From Candidatus Blautia faecipullorum (GTDB lineage Bacteria > Bacillota > Clostridia > Lachnospirales > Lachnospiraceae): a stretch of DNA of 64,000 bases. The stretch is from the NCBI GenBank assembly GCA_019115125.1, contig DXEG01000004.1, positions 1-64,000 of the forward strand, read 5' to 3'. How positions within the stretch are numbered: the first letter of the stretch is position 1; each line of letters begins with the position of its first letter. Positions 35,836 to 46,018 of this stretch are shown here, piece after piece. A program made the translations under genes and the position numbers. The notes under the pieces were generated by a model. That model saw only the letters and a program-made list of their open reading frames with translations. It was not told where the DNA came from and made no database searches.

Positions 35836-38363
35836 GAATGGAATATTTCTTTAAATGTTTTTTTCTGTTCCACACCCTCTGTGACGGCCGCCATTTTTGA
35901 AGTGTCTCCGATCAGAATAGCGCCGCAGAGACGGTTGTTCAGGAAATAATATTTTTCATACTGTTTCCGTCCCATATCCTTGAATTCCACAGTGCGGTAG
36001 ATCAGGTTCGGATTCTTTCCGTTATCGCCGATGGCGTAAAGTCCCGTATTCATTCCATGGAAGGAAAGTCCCGCGGAGACCGTTTCATATACAAGGGAAT
36101 CTCCCGCGGCGTTGGCTCCCGCCACCTTTCCCTGCTCCAGCGCCTGGGGCCAGATGGCGTAATTGATGCCGTCATATTCCGCGCAGTCGCCGCAGGCATA
36201 GATGTCGCCGCTGCTGGTAAGCATCTTTTCATCCACAACCACGCCCCTGTTGACCTTCAGTCCCGCGTCCCGGGCTACGGCTGTGTTCGCCCTGACTCCG
36301 GCGGAGACGATCACAAGCTCCGCGGGAAATTCTCTGCCGTCGCTGAGCTTTACAGAGGATACGGAAGCCTCGCCCTCTATGGACGCGATCTGCACTCCCG
36401 CGTAAATATCAATACCGCAGCCTTCACTGATGGCCGTCAGCATTTCGCTTGCCCCGGCGTCAAGCTGCCTTCCCATGATCTGGGGCGCGGCCTCCAGGAC
36501 CACTACCTGCTTTCTTGCTTTTTTCATCTCCCAGGCCGCTTCCAGTCCGAGAACGCCGCCTCCGATGACCACCACATGATTTACTCTGTCCATGATGGAC
36601 TCCAGCTTTTCGATATCTGACATTCTTCGGATCGCCACCACCTCCGGCTTGTCCGTTCCCGGAATGGGCGGAACGAAGCACTCGGAGCCCAGAGCGTAGA
36701 TCAGCTTCGTATATTTCAGCTTCATACCGTCTGAAAGCCTGATTTCTTTTTCCTCTGTATCGACGGCGGTCACCTCTTTTCCTAAAAGAAGGTGGACTTT
36801 ATTTTCCTCGTACCAGGCTTCTGGTTCTACCTGGATCTGTTCCGCGTTCAGCTCCGCCACCATGGATTTTGTCAGCATGGGACGATTGTATGTGAGATAC
36901 GGCTCGTTGGAGATCATCACAATGGAGCCTGTCCTGTCTCTCTCCCGGACAGCCTTGGCTGCGCTCAGTCCGGCGGCGCCGTTTCCGATGATCACATAAA
37001 AGCTGTCCGTATCCCTGTGGAAGCCGCTTTCCTCCGTGTCCACGGGAACAAAATTCTCTTTTCCCACTCCGCAGACAGGGCAGATTTCCAGGGAAGAATC
37101 AAAGATTTCCCCGCATACCAGACATTTTACCAGAGTGCGCGCTCCCTTCGTCTTCTTGGGATTTTCTTTTTCGAGGAGAAGGCATCCGAAATTATATCCG
37201 TACTCATAAGCGTCCAGGAGATTATTGTCTGAGGGCTTAAACCGTATCTTCAGCCCGTCCACGACCTTCATGCGGAGCTGCTTCAGTCTTTCCAGAATAT
37301 GAGGTACGCCCTCGCCGCTCCATCCGTAGCTGCCGAAGGCGCTGGCAAGCTTGCCGCCATGGGTGCCCGCGAAAACCGAGGTGGTGAGATCCCAGATGGG
37401 CTTCAGCGCCTCCCCTACGATAGTGGGCGTGCCAAAAAGAATACCGTCCGCGAATCCCAGCTCTTCCAGAACCTTCGCCTGGTCCGCTTCCACCATATCG
37501 TAGCTTCGGACGTCGATGTCTCCGCTGTCCTGGATTCCTCTCGAGATTTCCTCCGCGATCCGCTTCGTGTATCCATAGGCGCTCACATAGGGGATGATCA
37601 CGGTTTTCTTTTTATTGGGATTTATCACCGTACACCAGTCCTCATAGGTGTTGTACATAAAGTCGATCTTTTCGTCGATCACAGGGCCGTGACCAGGACA
37701 GATCATAGATACGTCCAGCTCCCTCACTCTTGCGAGGGCTTTTAACATGTAGGGCTTAAAGGGCCCGATGATACAATCGAAATAATATTTTGTGGCGCGC
37801 ATATACCCTTCATGATCTGTGACCTTGCTGGAAAGAACATCATGAAATCCGTAATGAGAGCCAAAGGAGTCGCAGGTTACAAGAATCTGCTCGTCCTCAA
37901 TATAGGTGTACATAGTGTCCGGCCAGTGAAGATTGGGAACGACCAGAAAGCGCAGCGTCTTTCCCCCGATTTCCATGGTCTGGTTATCCTTCACCGCGAT
38001 AGAGGTAAAATCGCCGTTGACGATCTCTTTCAAAAATCCAATGGCGCATCCGGTGGCTACGATCTTCATCTGGGGGCTGTATTCCAGAAGCCTTTCTATG
38101 CTGCCCGCATGGTCCGGCTCGGTGTGATCCACGATCAGATAATCAATTTTTGTCACGTCAATGATTTCTTTCAGCTTGTCCAGATATTCGTCAAAAAACT
38201 TCTCTTTTGCCGTCTCAAAAAGGACTGTTTTGTCCCCGGCCTTCCACACATAGGAATTGTAGGTGGTTCCGAATTCCGTATACATGATAATATCAAACAC
38301 CCGGAGGCTGTCGTCTACAATACCCGCCCAGTAAAAACCGTCTCTTAATTCCAGTGTCTTCAT
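35832..38363 (-). CDS. Flavodiiron-rubredoxin-NAD(P)H oxidoreductase fusion, 843 aa
   Basis: One polypeptide holds an entire O2/NO detoxification chain. Residues 1-245: diiron MBL domain with H80-x-E82-x-D84-H85, H146, D165 and H225. Residues 254-395: flavodoxin (FMN). Residues 412-434: rubredoxin-type zinc/iron site C414-x2-C417 and C428-x2-C431. Residues 455-843: FAD/NAD reductase with GNGAAGLSA (460-468) and GGGVLGLEA. Electrons go NAD(P)H to FAD to rubredoxin to FMN to the diiron site, reducing O2 to water and/or NO to N2O in the cytoplasm of an anaerobe. It is first in a run with the M20 gene, the glucosidase and the phosphatase. Confidence 0.93.
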   Translation of the reverse strand: MKTLELRDGFYWAGIVDDSLRVFDIIMYTEFGTTYNSYVWKAGDKTVLFETAKEKFFDEYLDKLKEIIDVTKIDYLIVDHTEPDHAGSIERLLEYSPQMKIVATGCAIGFLKEIVNGDFTSIAVKDNQTMEIGGKTLRFLVVPNLHWPDTMYTYIEDEQILVTCDSFGSHYGFHDVLSSKVTDHEGYMRATKYYFDCIIGPFKPYMLKALARVRELDVSMICPGHGPVIDEKIDFMYNTYEDWCTVINPNKKKTVIIPYVSAYGYTKRIAEEISRGIQDSGDIDVRSYDMVEADQAKVLEELGFADGILFGTPTIVGEALKPIWDLTTSVFAGTHGGKLASAFGSYGWSGEGVPHILERLKQLRMKVVDGLKIRFKPSDNNLLDAYEYGYNFGCLLLEKENPKKTKGARTLVKCLVCGEIFDSSLEICPVCGVGKENFVPVDTEESGFHRDTDSFYVIIGNGAAGLSAAKAVRERDRTGSIVMISNEPYLTYNRPMLTKSMVAELNAEQIQVEPEAWYEENKVHLLLGKEVTAVDTEEKEIRLSDGMKLKYTKLIYALGSECFVPPIPGTDKPEVVAIRRMSDIEKLESIMDRVNHVVVIGGGVLGLEAAWEMKKARKQVVVLEAAPQIMGRQLDAGASEMLTAISEGCGIDIYAGVQIASIEGEASVSSVKLSDGREFPAELVIVSAGVRANTAVARDAGLKVNRGVVVDEKMLTSSGDIYACGDCAEYDGINYAIWPQALEQGKVAGANAAGDSLVYETVSAGLSFHGMNTGLYAIGDNGKNPNLIYRTVEFKDMGRKQYEKYYFLNNRLCGAILIGDTSKMAAVTEGVEQKKTFKEIFHS

Positions 38364-38421
38364 AATCTTCCCTCGCTTTCTGTTATTTATGTTTTTTCGA
38401 TTACTTACAGCTTCTTTTTAG

Positions 38422-38468
38422 TAACATCATACAGTTGTCTCCCGCAAAAACATGCAGGCATTTTTATT
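38422..38468. repeat. Partial copy of the MITE-like palindromic repeat
   Basis: GTAACATCATACAG, then CGCAAAAACATGC and GGCATTTTTAT follow the same order as the left arm and centre of the 88-bp element at 57576-57663. This copy lacks eight bases of the end and the right arm. The centre, AAAAACATGCAGGCATTTTT, can serve as a terminator for the HAD gene, which ends five bases away. Confidence 0.6.
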
Positions 38469-38472
38469 CCTT

Positions 38473-39279
38473 TCAGATCAGTCCCAGCTTCTCAAGCCCC
38501 TTCTGGATACCGTCGCGGAACATATCCTCCGTCACAAGATCCGCAAGCTCAATAATAGATCTGGAGGCGTTTCCCATAGCTACCTTTACCGCCGCGTATT
38601 CAAACATGGACAGATCATTGTTGCTGTCCCCGAATACCACCGTATTCTCCCGCGGAATATCAAAAATCCTGCATACAGCGGCAATTCCCACTGCCTTATT
38701 GTATCCTTTTGGGATGAATTCTATCGTCGTCCCCACAAAAGAATTATTTTCATGGCGGATCACATCGTAGTATTGAGACAGCTCCCGGCAGGCCTGATGG
38801 TCATTGCAGCCCTCCTGCATCTTGGCGCTGATCTTATTAATATGCATCCGCGCTTCATTTCCCCGGATCGGCCTCCACTTCTCCCCCAGAGCCTCCGTGA
38901 TCAGATCCCGGTACCAGTTCACTTCTGTGGTATACTCGTCCATATCGTAGTACATAAAATCCGCGCCCTCCATTACGGGTACAAGGCCGTAACGGCGCAG
39001 GATCTCCACCGAACGCTCCGCCACCTCCTGGGGCATCTCTTTATTGAACAGCCGCTGCCCGTTCTTTTCTATGGTGGCGCCGCAGGCGCTGATCATTCCT
39101 GTAAACGGGATCTGTTCCAGATACCAGGGCACGAAAGCGCGGCTGCGCCCGGTACAGAGCCAGGCCTGATGACCGTTTTTTACAAGACGGGCAATGGCCT
39201 CCTCCGCGCTCCGGGGCACGCCTTTTTTTATATCGCAGACCGTTCCGTCCGCGTCAAAAAACACTGCTTTTTTATCCAT
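38473..39279 (-). CDS. Cof-type HAD phosphatase
   Basis: Cytosolic sugar- or flavin-phosphate phosphatase of the HAD IIB (Cof) class: FFDADGTVCD with the catalytic aspartates, LCTGRSR, and FGDSNNDLSMFEYAAVKVAMGNA for the last metal site. A C2 cap lies in between (about 85-185). Length 268 fits. Substrate range is broad in the family and not predictable. It has its own promoter and a terminator-like hairpin at the end. Confidence 0.9.
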   Translation of the reverse strand: MDKKAVFFDADGTVCDIKKGVPRSAEEAIARLVKNGHQAWLCTGRSRAFVPWYLEQIPFTGMISACGATIEKNGQRLFNKEMPQEVAERSVEILRRYGLVPVMEGADFMYYDMDEYTTEVNWYRDLITEALGEKWRPIRGNEARMHINKISAKMQEGCNDHQACRELSQYYDVIRHENNSFVGTTIEFIPKGYNKAVGIAAVCRIFDIPRENTVVFGDSNNDLSMFEYAAVKVAMGNASRSIIELADLVTEDMFRDGIQKGLEKLGLI

Positions 39280-39373
39280 TTTTCCCTCTTATGTCTTTCT
39301 GTTATTCATAAGTCTGAACGCCGTCCGCGTCATCCTGGATCACGCAGTCCGGTATCGCTTTCGGCTTCCTGTT

Positions 39374-39402
39374 TATTATACGTTATATTTTTCGGTAAGG
39401 CA
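39374..39402 (-). promoter_or_regulatory. Promoter of the HAD gene
   Basis: TTGCCT and TATAAT on the minus strand with 17-base spacing, about 95 bases before the ATG at 39279. It sits just after the dapL terminator. Confidence 0.65.
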
Positions 39403-39414
39403 AATAGAATATAA

Positions 39415-39442
39415 CGGACGGCGCAGCATAAGCCGCGCCGTC
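39415..39442 (-). terminator. Terminator of the glnA-dapL operon
   Basis: GGACGGCGC pairs with GCGCCGTCC around a 10-nt loop; on the minus strand it is followed by GTTATATTCTATTT. It lies 22 bases after the dapL stop. Confidence 0.75.
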
Positions 39443-39463
39443 CTCTGCAGTTCCTGTTCTGTT

Positions 39464-40678
39464 TTACAATGCCTGAATCCTGCGGATAGCCTCCTGCGTA
39501 TTCTCAAAGCTTCCAAAAGCAGTCAGACGGAAATATCCCTCTCCGTGAGCGCCGAAGCCGGAGCCCGGAGTGCCTACCACATGGGCAGTCTCCAGCAGAT
39601 GGTCAAAGAACTCCCAGGATGTCATCCCCTGAGGCGTTTTCAGCCAGATATACGGAGCGTTCACACCGCCGGAAACAGAATATCCCGCATCCTTAAGTCC
39701 ATGATAGATATAGTGAGCGTTGCGCATATAGTAGCTTACCTGCTCCTTTAGCTGTGCCTTTCCTTCCGCGGAATATACAGCCTCTCCCGCTTTCTGGACA
39801 ATGTAGGGCGCACCGTTGAATTTCGTTCCGTGGCGCCTTGCCCACAAGTCATGAAGAGAAACGCCGTCTCTTACCAGTTCCTTGGGCACCACCGCAAAGC
39901 CAAGACGCACGCCTGTAAAGCCCGCGTTTTTGGAGAAGCTGCGCAGCTCAATGGCGCAGGTACGGGCTCCCTGGCACTCGTAGATGCTGTGGGGAACGCC
40001 CTCCTCCGTGATATATGCCTCATACGCGGCGTCATAGATGATCACCGCCCCTGTCTTATTGGCATAGTCCACCCACTCCTGAAGCCTCTCTTTCGTGATA
40101 GCGGCTCCGCTGGGATTATTGGGGAAGCACAGATAGATCAGATCGGGTGTTTCCGCGGGAAGCTCCGGCAAAAAGCCGTTGGCCTCCAGACAGGGCATGT
40201 AGATCACTCCGTCAAAGTTCTCTCTCTCTTTATTATATTCTCCGGTGCGGCCCGCCATAACATTGGTATCCACATACACTGGATATACAGGATCGCAGAC
40301 CGCCACTTTATTATCTGTTCCGAAAATCTCCTGGATATTTCCGGAATCGCTTTTGGCTCCGTCCGATACAAAAATCTCATCCGCCTCGATCTGGCACCCT
40401 CTGTCCCTGTAATCATTTTTCGCGATGGCCGATCGTAAAAACTCATAGCCCAGATCCGGCGCGTAGCCGCGGAAGGTTTCCGCATGAGACATCTCGTCCA
40501 CCGCCTTATGAAGGGCGCCGATGATCGCCGGGGCAAGGGGCTGCGTCACATCCCCGATTCCCAGGCGTACGATTTTTTCCTCAGGATGGGCCGTCTGATA
40601 AGTCTCCACCTTTTTCGCGATGGTGGAAAAAAGATAGCTTCCGGGCAGCTTCAGATAGTTTTTATTGATTGTTACCAT
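39464..40678 (-). CDS. dapL: LL-diaminopimelate aminotransferase
   Basis: PLP enzyme converting tetrahydrodipicolinate directly to LL-diaminopimelate with glutamate as donor, for lysine and peptidoglycan. About 404 residues: [43 protein letters not shown] and the PLP lysine in [17 protein letters not shown], all as in the DapL class. The ATG at 40678 has CAGGAGAG upstream and overlaps the end of gatB by 17 bases. Glutamate demand may explain its place in the glnA operon. Confidence 0.95.
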   Translation of the reverse strand: MVTINKNYLKLPGSYLFSTIAKKVETYQTAHPEEKIVRLGIGDVTQPLAPAIIGALHKAVDEMSHAETFRGYAPDLGYEFLRSAIAKNDYRDRGCQIEADEIFVSDGAKSDSGNIQEIFGTDNKVAVCDPVYPVYVDTNVMAGRTGEYNKERENFDGVIYMPCLEANGFLPELPAETPDLIYLCFPNNPSGAAITKERLQEWVDYANKTGAVIIYDAAYEAYITEEGVPHSIYECQGARTCAIELRSFSKNAGFTGVRLGFAVVPKELVRDGVSLHDLWARRHGTKFNGAPYIVQKAGEAVYSAEGKAQLKEQVSYYMRNAHYIYHGLKDAGYSVSGGVNAPYIWLKTPQGMTSWEFFDHLLETAHVVGTPGSGFGAHGEGYFRLTAFGSFENTQEAIRRIQAL

Positions 40679-42122
40679 ACTCGTCTCTCCTGTGTTCAAT
40701 TTCTTTTATGAGAGCTTCCCTCACCGCGTCCGGGCTGGCCTTTCCTTTCAGCTCACGCATCATCTGGCCTACAAAGAACCCGAATACCTTTTCTTTTCCG
40801 CCGAGAAGCTCCTCTAAAGGCCCTGGATTCGCTTCAAGGATCCTCTCCAGCGTGCCGGTCAGAAGCTCCCTGTCCTCCACGATTTTCAGACCTTCTGCTT
40901 CTATATATACTACAGGATCAATGTCCTGGTCAAAGACTTTTTCAAAAACTTTTTTGGCGTTCTGGGGGCTGACCTCTTTTTTCTCTACCATTTTGATGAG
41001 GTCCGCCAGATGGCCCGGGGTAAAGGCTACCTTATCTGGCTCTGTGCCCTTTTCCTTTGCCAGACGCAGCACCTCGCCCATAAACCAGTTGGCGGCCTTC
41101 TTGGGGTTCCCGCAGAGATCCGCCGTCTCTTCAAACAGCTCCGCAAGCTGTCTTGTCTCTGTAAGGATTCCCGCGTCATATTCGGACAGGCCGAAATCCT
41201 TCTGGTAACGGAGCTGTTTTTCCTCACGCAGCTCCGGCCGGGAGCTTCTGATCTCCTCCAGCCATTCGTCCGAGATATGGACCGGGGGAAGATCCGGATC
41301 CGGAAAATAGCGGTAATCCTTGGCGTCCTCCTTGGAACGCATAGCGTGTGAGGACTCTTTATTGTCGTCCCAGCGCCGTGTTTCCTGCACGACCGGCTTT
41401 CCGGCTTCCAGAAGCTCGATCTGCCGTTCCCGCTCTCCCTCTATGGCGCGGGCGATGGCTTTAAAGGAGTTCAGGTTTTTCATCTCTGTTCTTGTACCGA
41501 AATTTTCGCTTCCTGTCTCCCGGACAGACAGATTCACGTCCGCCCGCATGGAGCCCTCCTGGAGCTTACAGTCGGAAACGCCCAGATACTGCATCATGCA
41601 GCGCAGCTTTTCCAGGTAAGCGATCACTTCCTCCGCGCTTCTCATATCCGGCTCCGAAACGATCTCGATCAGAGGAACGCCGCTGCGGTTATAATCCACA
41701 AGGGAACAGTCCTCCCACTGGTCATGGATCAGCTTTCCGGCGTCTTCCTCCATATGCATTTCATGGATCCGTATTTTTTTGCTCCCCGCCGAGGTCTCGA
41801 TTTCCACCCAGCCGTCGTAACAGATTGGAAGATAAAGCTGGGATATCTGATAATTCTGGGGATTATCCGGATAAAAATAGTTTTTCCGGTCAAAGCGGCA
41901 CATCTGATGAATTTTACAGTTGGCCGCTGTTCCCGCTTTCAGGGCAAATTCCACTACCTGCCTGTTGAGTACCGGAAGCGAACCCGGCATGCCCGTACAT
42001 ACGGGGCAGGTATGGGTATTCGGCGCTCCGCCGAACTCTGTGGAACAGCCGCAGAAGATTTTTGTTTTTGTGGCCAGCTCTACGTGAACCTCCAGGCCAA
42101 TGACTGTTTCATACTGCTTCAT
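40662..42122 (-). CDS. gatB: Asp/Glu-tRNA amidotransferase subunit B
   Basis: Binds the misacylated tRNA and activates its side chain. [12 protein letters not shown] at the start, the zinc-type cluster CGCST ... [37 protein letters not shown], and a C-terminal YqeY-like tail. 486 residues, normal. The stop overlaps dapL and its ATG overlaps gatA by four bases. Confidence 0.97.
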   Translation of the reverse strand: MKQYETVIGLEVHVELATKTKIFCGCSTEFGGAPNTHTCPVCTGMPGSLPVLNRQVVEFALKAGTAANCKIHQMCRFDRKNYFYPDNPQNYQISQLYLPICYDGWVEIETSAGSKKIRIHEMHMEEDAGKLIHDQWEDCSLVDYNRSGVPLIEIVSEPDMRSAEEVIAYLEKLRCMMQYLGVSDCKLQEGSMRADVNLSVRETGSENFGTRTEMKNLNSFKAIARAIEGERERQIELLEAGKPVVQETRRWDDNKESSHAMRSKEDAKDYRYFPDPDLPPVHISDEWLEEIRSSRPELREEKQLRYQKDFGLSEYDAGILTETRQLAELFEETADLCGNPKKAANWFMGEVLRLAKEKGTEPDKVAFTPGHLADLIKMVEKKEVSPQNAKKVFEKVFDQDIDPVVYIEAEGLKIVEDRELLTGTLERILEANPGPLEELLGGKEKVFGFFVGQMMRELKGKASPDAVREALIKEIEHRRDEYGNNQ

Positions 42123-43591
42123 CTTTCGCGGCCCCCTTTCTCCGGCGCGGGAAATTCTCCTCTTCCTCTTTCAAAGGCAGAAGCGCTCCGGATGATCTTT
42201 TTTTCTCCGAAGCAGTTTCCGATCATCTGGATCCCTATCGGCAGGCCTTTTTCGTCCAGTCCGCAGGGAACGGTGATCCCCGGCAGTCCGCAGAGATTTA
42301 CCGCCACGGTATAAATATCGCCCAGGTACATGGCAAGCGGATCCTTCAGGCTCTCCCCGATCTTCGGCGCCGTATAGGGAGCCGCCGGGGCAAGTATCAC
42401 GTCATATTTTTCAAAAGCACGGTCAAACTCCGCCTTGATCAGAGCTTTTGTTTTCAGCGCTTTCAGATAGTAGGCGTCATAATATCCCGCGCTCAGCACG
42501 AAGGAGCCAAGCATGATCCTTCTTTTCACCTCGTCGCCGAAGCCCTCTGTCCTGGTCTTATAGTACATATCATGAAGGCCCTCATAGGACTTCGCCCGGA
42601 AACCATATTTCACTCCGTCGAAGCGCTCCAGATTCGAGCTGGCCTCCGCGCTGGCGATAATATAGTAAGCCGGAATCATATATTCCATGGTTTCTACGGA
42701 GAAAAATTCCACAATGGCTCCCTGCTCCGTAAGAATCTTCAGCGCTTCCATAAAAGCATTCTTCACTTCAGGATCCAGTCCCTTTGCCAGGTATTCCTTC
42801 GGCACTCCGAACTTCATTCCCGCGATCCTCTGTCCCAGGTTTTCCGAAAAATCCAGATCCTTTCTCTCCAGCGAGGTGCTGTCTTTCGGATCATGGCCGG
42901 CGATCACCTCAAGAAGAGCGGCGCAGTCCGCGGTGTTTTTCCCCACCGGGCCGATCTGATCCAGGGAGGAAGCGTAGGCGATCAGTCCGTAGCGGGACAC
43001 CGTTCCGTAAGTAGGCTTGATTCCTGTCACTCCGCAGAAGGAGCTGGGCTGGCGGATGGAACCGCCTGTATCCGAACCAAGAGCCAGATAAGTCTCCCCG
43101 GCAGCCACCGCCGCGCAGGAGCCTCCGGAGGAGCCTCCCGGCACATGCTCCTGATTCCAGGGATTTCTGGTAACCCCGTACGCGGAGGTTTCCGTAGTGC
43201 TTCCCATGGCAAATTCATCCATGTTGGTTTTTCCTATAATGACCATTCCCGCCTTTTCCAGACGGTCGATAACCTCCGCGTTGTACTGCGGCACAAAGTT
43301 TTCCAGAATCCTGGAAGCGCAGGTGGTTTTCTTTCCCTTTACGCAGATGTTGTCCTTTACCGCTATAGGTACTCCGGCCAGCGGCCCGGTATAAACGCCC
43401 TCCATGATCCCTTCCTCGACCTGTTTCGCTCTTGCATAGGCTTCTTTCTTATAAAGGTCAAGATAGGCGTGTACATGGGGCTCGTTTTTTTCAATAGCGG
43501 AAAACACGGTTTTCACACCATCCAACACACTGATCTGACGCTGCTTTATTTTTTCTGCCAGCTCCAGGGCAGTCATTTTCTCCAAATCCAT
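42119..43591 (-). CDS. gatA: Asp/Glu-tRNA amidotransferase subunit A
   Basis: Glutaminase subunit of the amidase-signature family, releasing ammonia from glutamine for transfer by GatB. It has the Ser-cis-Ser-Lys type site: AVKDNICVKG (Lys) and VPGGSSGGSCAAVAAG (Ser), with SDTGGSIRQPSSFCG. About 490 residues. The ATG at 43591 has GGGGAG nine bases upstream; a longer in-frame reading to 43687 has no similarity. The spacer 43592-43733 contains a repeated ACACACATATAT stretch and no gene. Confidence 0.96.
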   Translation of the reverse strand: MDLEKMTALELAEKIKQRQISVLDGVKTVFSAIEKNEPHVHAYLDLYKKEAYARAKQVEEGIMEGVYTGPLAGVPIAVKDNICVKGKKTTCASRILENFVPQYNAEVIDRLEKAGMVIIGKTNMDEFAMGSTTETSAYGVTRNPWNQEHVPGGSSGGSCAAVAAGETYLALGSDTGGSIRQPSSFCGVTGIKPTYGTVSRYGLIAYASSLDQIGPVGKNTADCAALLEVIAGHDPKDSTSLERKDLDFSENLGQRIAGMKFGVPKEYLAKGLDPEVKNAFMEALKILTEQGAIVEFFSVETMEYMIPAYYIIASAEASSNLERFDGVKYGFRAKSYEGLHDMYYKTRTEGFGDEVKRRIMLGSFVLSAGYYDAYYLKALKTKALIKAEFDRAFEKYDVILAPAAPYTAPKIGESLKDPLAMYLGDIYTVAVNLCGLPGITVPCGLDEKGLPIGIQMIGNCFGEKKIIRSASAFERGRGEFPAPEKGGRER

Positions 43592-43733
43592 GTTCTCGTC
43601 TCCCCGGCGCCAGTATGCAAAGGGCAGTCCATCCTGAAATGCACTGCTCTCTGCATGCTGCCGCGATATTTTTATAGATTTACACACATATATTTTATAA
43701 ATTTACACACATATATTCAAAAAATTAACGCGA

Positions 43734-44027
43734 CTATCCGATGGTCTTAGGAACCTGATACTGTCCTTCCTTGGCCTTCGGCGCGTTGGCGAGCATCTCC
43801 TCTCTGAGATCGCCGTTTGTCACTGCATCCTCCCGGAACACATTCTGATCTCCGAACAGATGCGCCAGAGGCTCCACGCCCTCCGTATCCAGTTCGTTCA
43901 GCTTTTCTACATAGTCCAGCATTTTCTGCATATCTTCTCTTGCCTTCTCTCTGGTTTCCTCATTCAGAGAAAGCTTCGCAAGAATACAGACATTATCCAG
44001 AGTTTCATCGTCTATAAGCTTTGCCAT
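43734..44027 (-). CDS. gatC: Asp/Glu-tRNA amidotransferase subunit C
   Basis: Small linker that holds GatA and GatB together; 97 residues with the family start (DDETLDNVCILAKLSLNEETREKAREDMQKMLDYVEKLNELDTEGVEPLAH) and a C-terminal arm with DAVTNGDLREEMLANAP. AAGGAGG lies seven bases before the ATG. Gene order aspS-gatC-gatA-gatB. Confidence 0.95.
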   Translation of the reverse strand: MAKLIDDETLDNVCILAKLSLNEETREKAREDMQKMLDYVEKLNELDTEGVEPLAHLFGDQNVFREDAVTNGDLREEMLANAPKAKEGQYQVPKTIG

Positions 44028-44070
44028 TCCGACCTCCTTAATCTATCATTCCTGCCGCGGTTTCCGGCTC

Positions 44071-45402
44071 CTACGGTTCCAGCCGGCTCAAGTCTCTCGG
44101 GAACAGGCAGGCCTCCCTGACATTATCCTCTCCCAGAAGCTGCATGGTCAGCCGCTCCAGGCCGATTCCAAGGCCGCCGTGAGGAGGCATCCCGTGTTTA
44201 AAGGTATCCAGGTACTGTTCCATCCCCTCTTCCTCCATTCCCCGGGCCGCGATTTTCTCCTTCAGCATATTGTAATCATGGATCCTCTGTCCGCCTGTAG
44301 TTACCTCAAGCCCATGGAAAAGAAGATCGAAGCTCAGAGTAAACCTGCTGTCCGCAGGATCGTCCATCGCATAGAAGGGACGCTTCTTGGAAGGATAATG
44401 GGTGACAAAAACAAAGTCCGCGTCATACTCCTCTTTAAAATAGCGTCCGATCAGAGCCTCCTCCTCCGGCTCCAGATCATAGGGATTGCGTATCTGCCTT
44501 TTGTACTTTTCCGCCGCCAGCTCCTTTGCCTTGTCAAAGCGCACTGCTGGGATCCGGTCTGTTTTCGGCAGCTCCACCTTCAGCACCGCAAGCTCCTGGG
44601 CGTATTCTTTTTTCAAAAGCTCCACGGCATACTGGAGGAATCCGGTCTCCATCGCCATGATCTCCTCAAAGCCGTCGATATATCCCATCTCAAAATCAAG
44701 GCTGGTATATTCATTTAAGTGACGTTTTGTGTTGTGCTTTTCCGCCCGGAAAACCGGGCCTGTTTCAAACACCCTGTCAAAAACGCCCACCATCATCTGT
44801 TTGTAAAACTGAGGACTCTGCGCAAGGACAGCGGGCTTATGAAAATAGCTGAACCGGAAAAGGTTCGCTCCCCCCTCTGCTCCTCTGGCCCCGATCTTGG
44901 GCGTATGGATCTCCGTGAAGCCCTGGGCGTACAGATAATCCCGGAAAGCCCGGACAAGTCCCTCCTGTATCCGGAATTTTGACCGTTCCTGTATATTTCT
45001 TAAGGCAATGGGCCTGTAATTCAGTTTTGCTTCCAGGGAAGTGTCCAGCTTCCACTTGTCGATCGCCAGCGGCATAGGCGCCGCCGGGCAGGAAAGCACC
45101 TCTATTTCCCGGATATGAAGCTCCCTTCCGTGGGGCGCTCTTTTTTCTTCACACAGACGGCCCCTTACACGGAGAGTCATCCCCTCCTTCAGCTCATGAA
45201 GCGGCAGGCTGACCTGATCGCTTTCATATACTGTCTGGAACAGCCCCTCTCTTTTTCTCAGGATGAGAAAGGCTACGTCTCCCATATTCCGGATACTGTG
45301 AACGGCGCCCTCCAGGACAGCCTCCTGATTCAGCAGAGATTCCCCCAGAAGCTCTTTCCACGCAGTTTCTTTTTTCTTCCATTTTCCGTCCAAAAATTCC
45401 AT
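44071..45402 (-). CDS. aspS: Aspartyl-tRNA synthetase, archaeal/nondiscriminating type
   Basis: Class II synthetase of about 443 residues without the bacterial GAD insertion, so the short archaeal-type AspRS. It has an N-terminal OB fold (about 20-110), motif 2 FRAEKHNTKRHLNEYTSLDFEM and motif 3 GLGIGLERLTMQLLG. Sitting with gatCAB, it most likely charges tRNA-Asn with aspartate, which GatCAB turns into Asn-tRNA. The ATG at 45402 is eight bases after GGAGG; the ATG at 45417 overlaps that site and is less likely. Confidence 0.92.
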   Translation of the reverse strand: MEFLDGKWKKKETAWKELLGESLLNQEAVLEGAVHSIRNMGDVAFLILRKREGLFQTVYESDQVSLPLHELKEGMTLRVRGRLCEEKRAPHGRELHIREIEVLSCPAAPMPLAIDKWKLDTSLEAKLNYRPIALRNIQERSKFRIQEGLVRAFRDYLYAQGFTEIHTPKIGARGAEGGANLFRFSYFHKPAVLAQSPQFYKQMMVGVFDRVFETGPVFRAEKHNTKRHLNEYTSLDFEMGYIDGFEEIMAMETGFLQYAVELLKKEYAQELAVLKVELPKTDRIPAVRFDKAKELAAEKYKRQIRNPYDLEPEEEALIGRYFKEEYDADFVFVTHYPSKKRPFYAMDDPADSRFTLSFDLLFHGLEVTTGGQRIHDYNMLKEKIAARGMEEEGMEQYLDTFKHGMPPHGGLGIGLERLTMQLLGEDNVREACLFPRDLSRLEP

Positions 45403-45423
45403 TTCCTCATCCTCCATATTTTG

Positions 45424-45972
45424 TCATTCCTCAAAAAGCAGCATCAGAATCATTTGCGCGGTTTCCACCATGTTGGTACCGGAATCCATACTGCTTTTCT
45501 GGATATAACGGTAGGCTTCCTCTTCGCTGAGATGATTCCTCTGCATTAAGATCATTTTCGCGTTTGAAATATAATTCTGCTCCTTCCAGCTCCTGGCCTT
45601 TGGCTTCTTTTTTTCCCGCCTGTTCTTCCGCTCCTGCTGGGAGAGGATCATGTGAACGGTATTCACCAGATCGCTGGCCCTCAAAGGCATCTGAAGAGAA
45701 AGAATAGAGTCAGGAACCTCCATCATCACGCGCTGCGACGCCAGAAGGAGCATTTCAAAGCCCCCGGGAAGGCACTGGGCTAGATCCAGGTAATTCATAT
45801 CCGGCAGACGGCTGCCGCAGATCAGCACCCCGCTTTCCAGCTCCGAGGCTCTTGACAGGGCATTGGAGGCGGTTGAGCAGACAGAGGCCACCGAAAACCC
45901 GTGTCTTTCCAGGATCACACGAATTTTTTTCGCGTCTTCAATTTTCGGCAGTGCAATGACAATGCTGCTCAT
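45424..45972 (-). CDS. ANTAR-domain RNA-binding regulator with a degenerate receiver
   Basis: Residues 1-118 have the receiver fold but not its active site: the usual phosphoacceptor Asp after strand 3 is replaced (GVLICGSRLPDM) and the N-terminal acidic pair is missing. A basic linker (RKNRREKKKPKARSWKEQ) leads to an ANTAR domain (about 133-182; AKMILMQRNHLSEEEAYRYIQKSSMD). ANTAR domains bind tandem hairpins in nascent RNA and prevent termination. It lies directly after glnA, whose leader has a terminator-like hairpin, so a local feedback circuit is plausible. The signal is probably protein binding or a ligand, not phosphorylation. Confidence 0.88.
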   Translation of the reverse strand: MSSIVIALPKIEDAKKIRVILERHGFSVASVCSTASNALSRASELESGVLICGSRLPDMNYLDLAQCLPGGFEMLLLASQRVMMEVPDSILSLQMPLRASDLVNTVHMILSQQERKNRREKKKPKARSWKEQNYISNAKMILMQRNHLSEEEAYRYIQKSSMDSGTNMVETAQMILMLLFEE

Positions 45973-46018
45973 ACGAATATCTCTCCTCTTTTCCCCGTTT
46001 CCTCATTCTTTTCAGATT

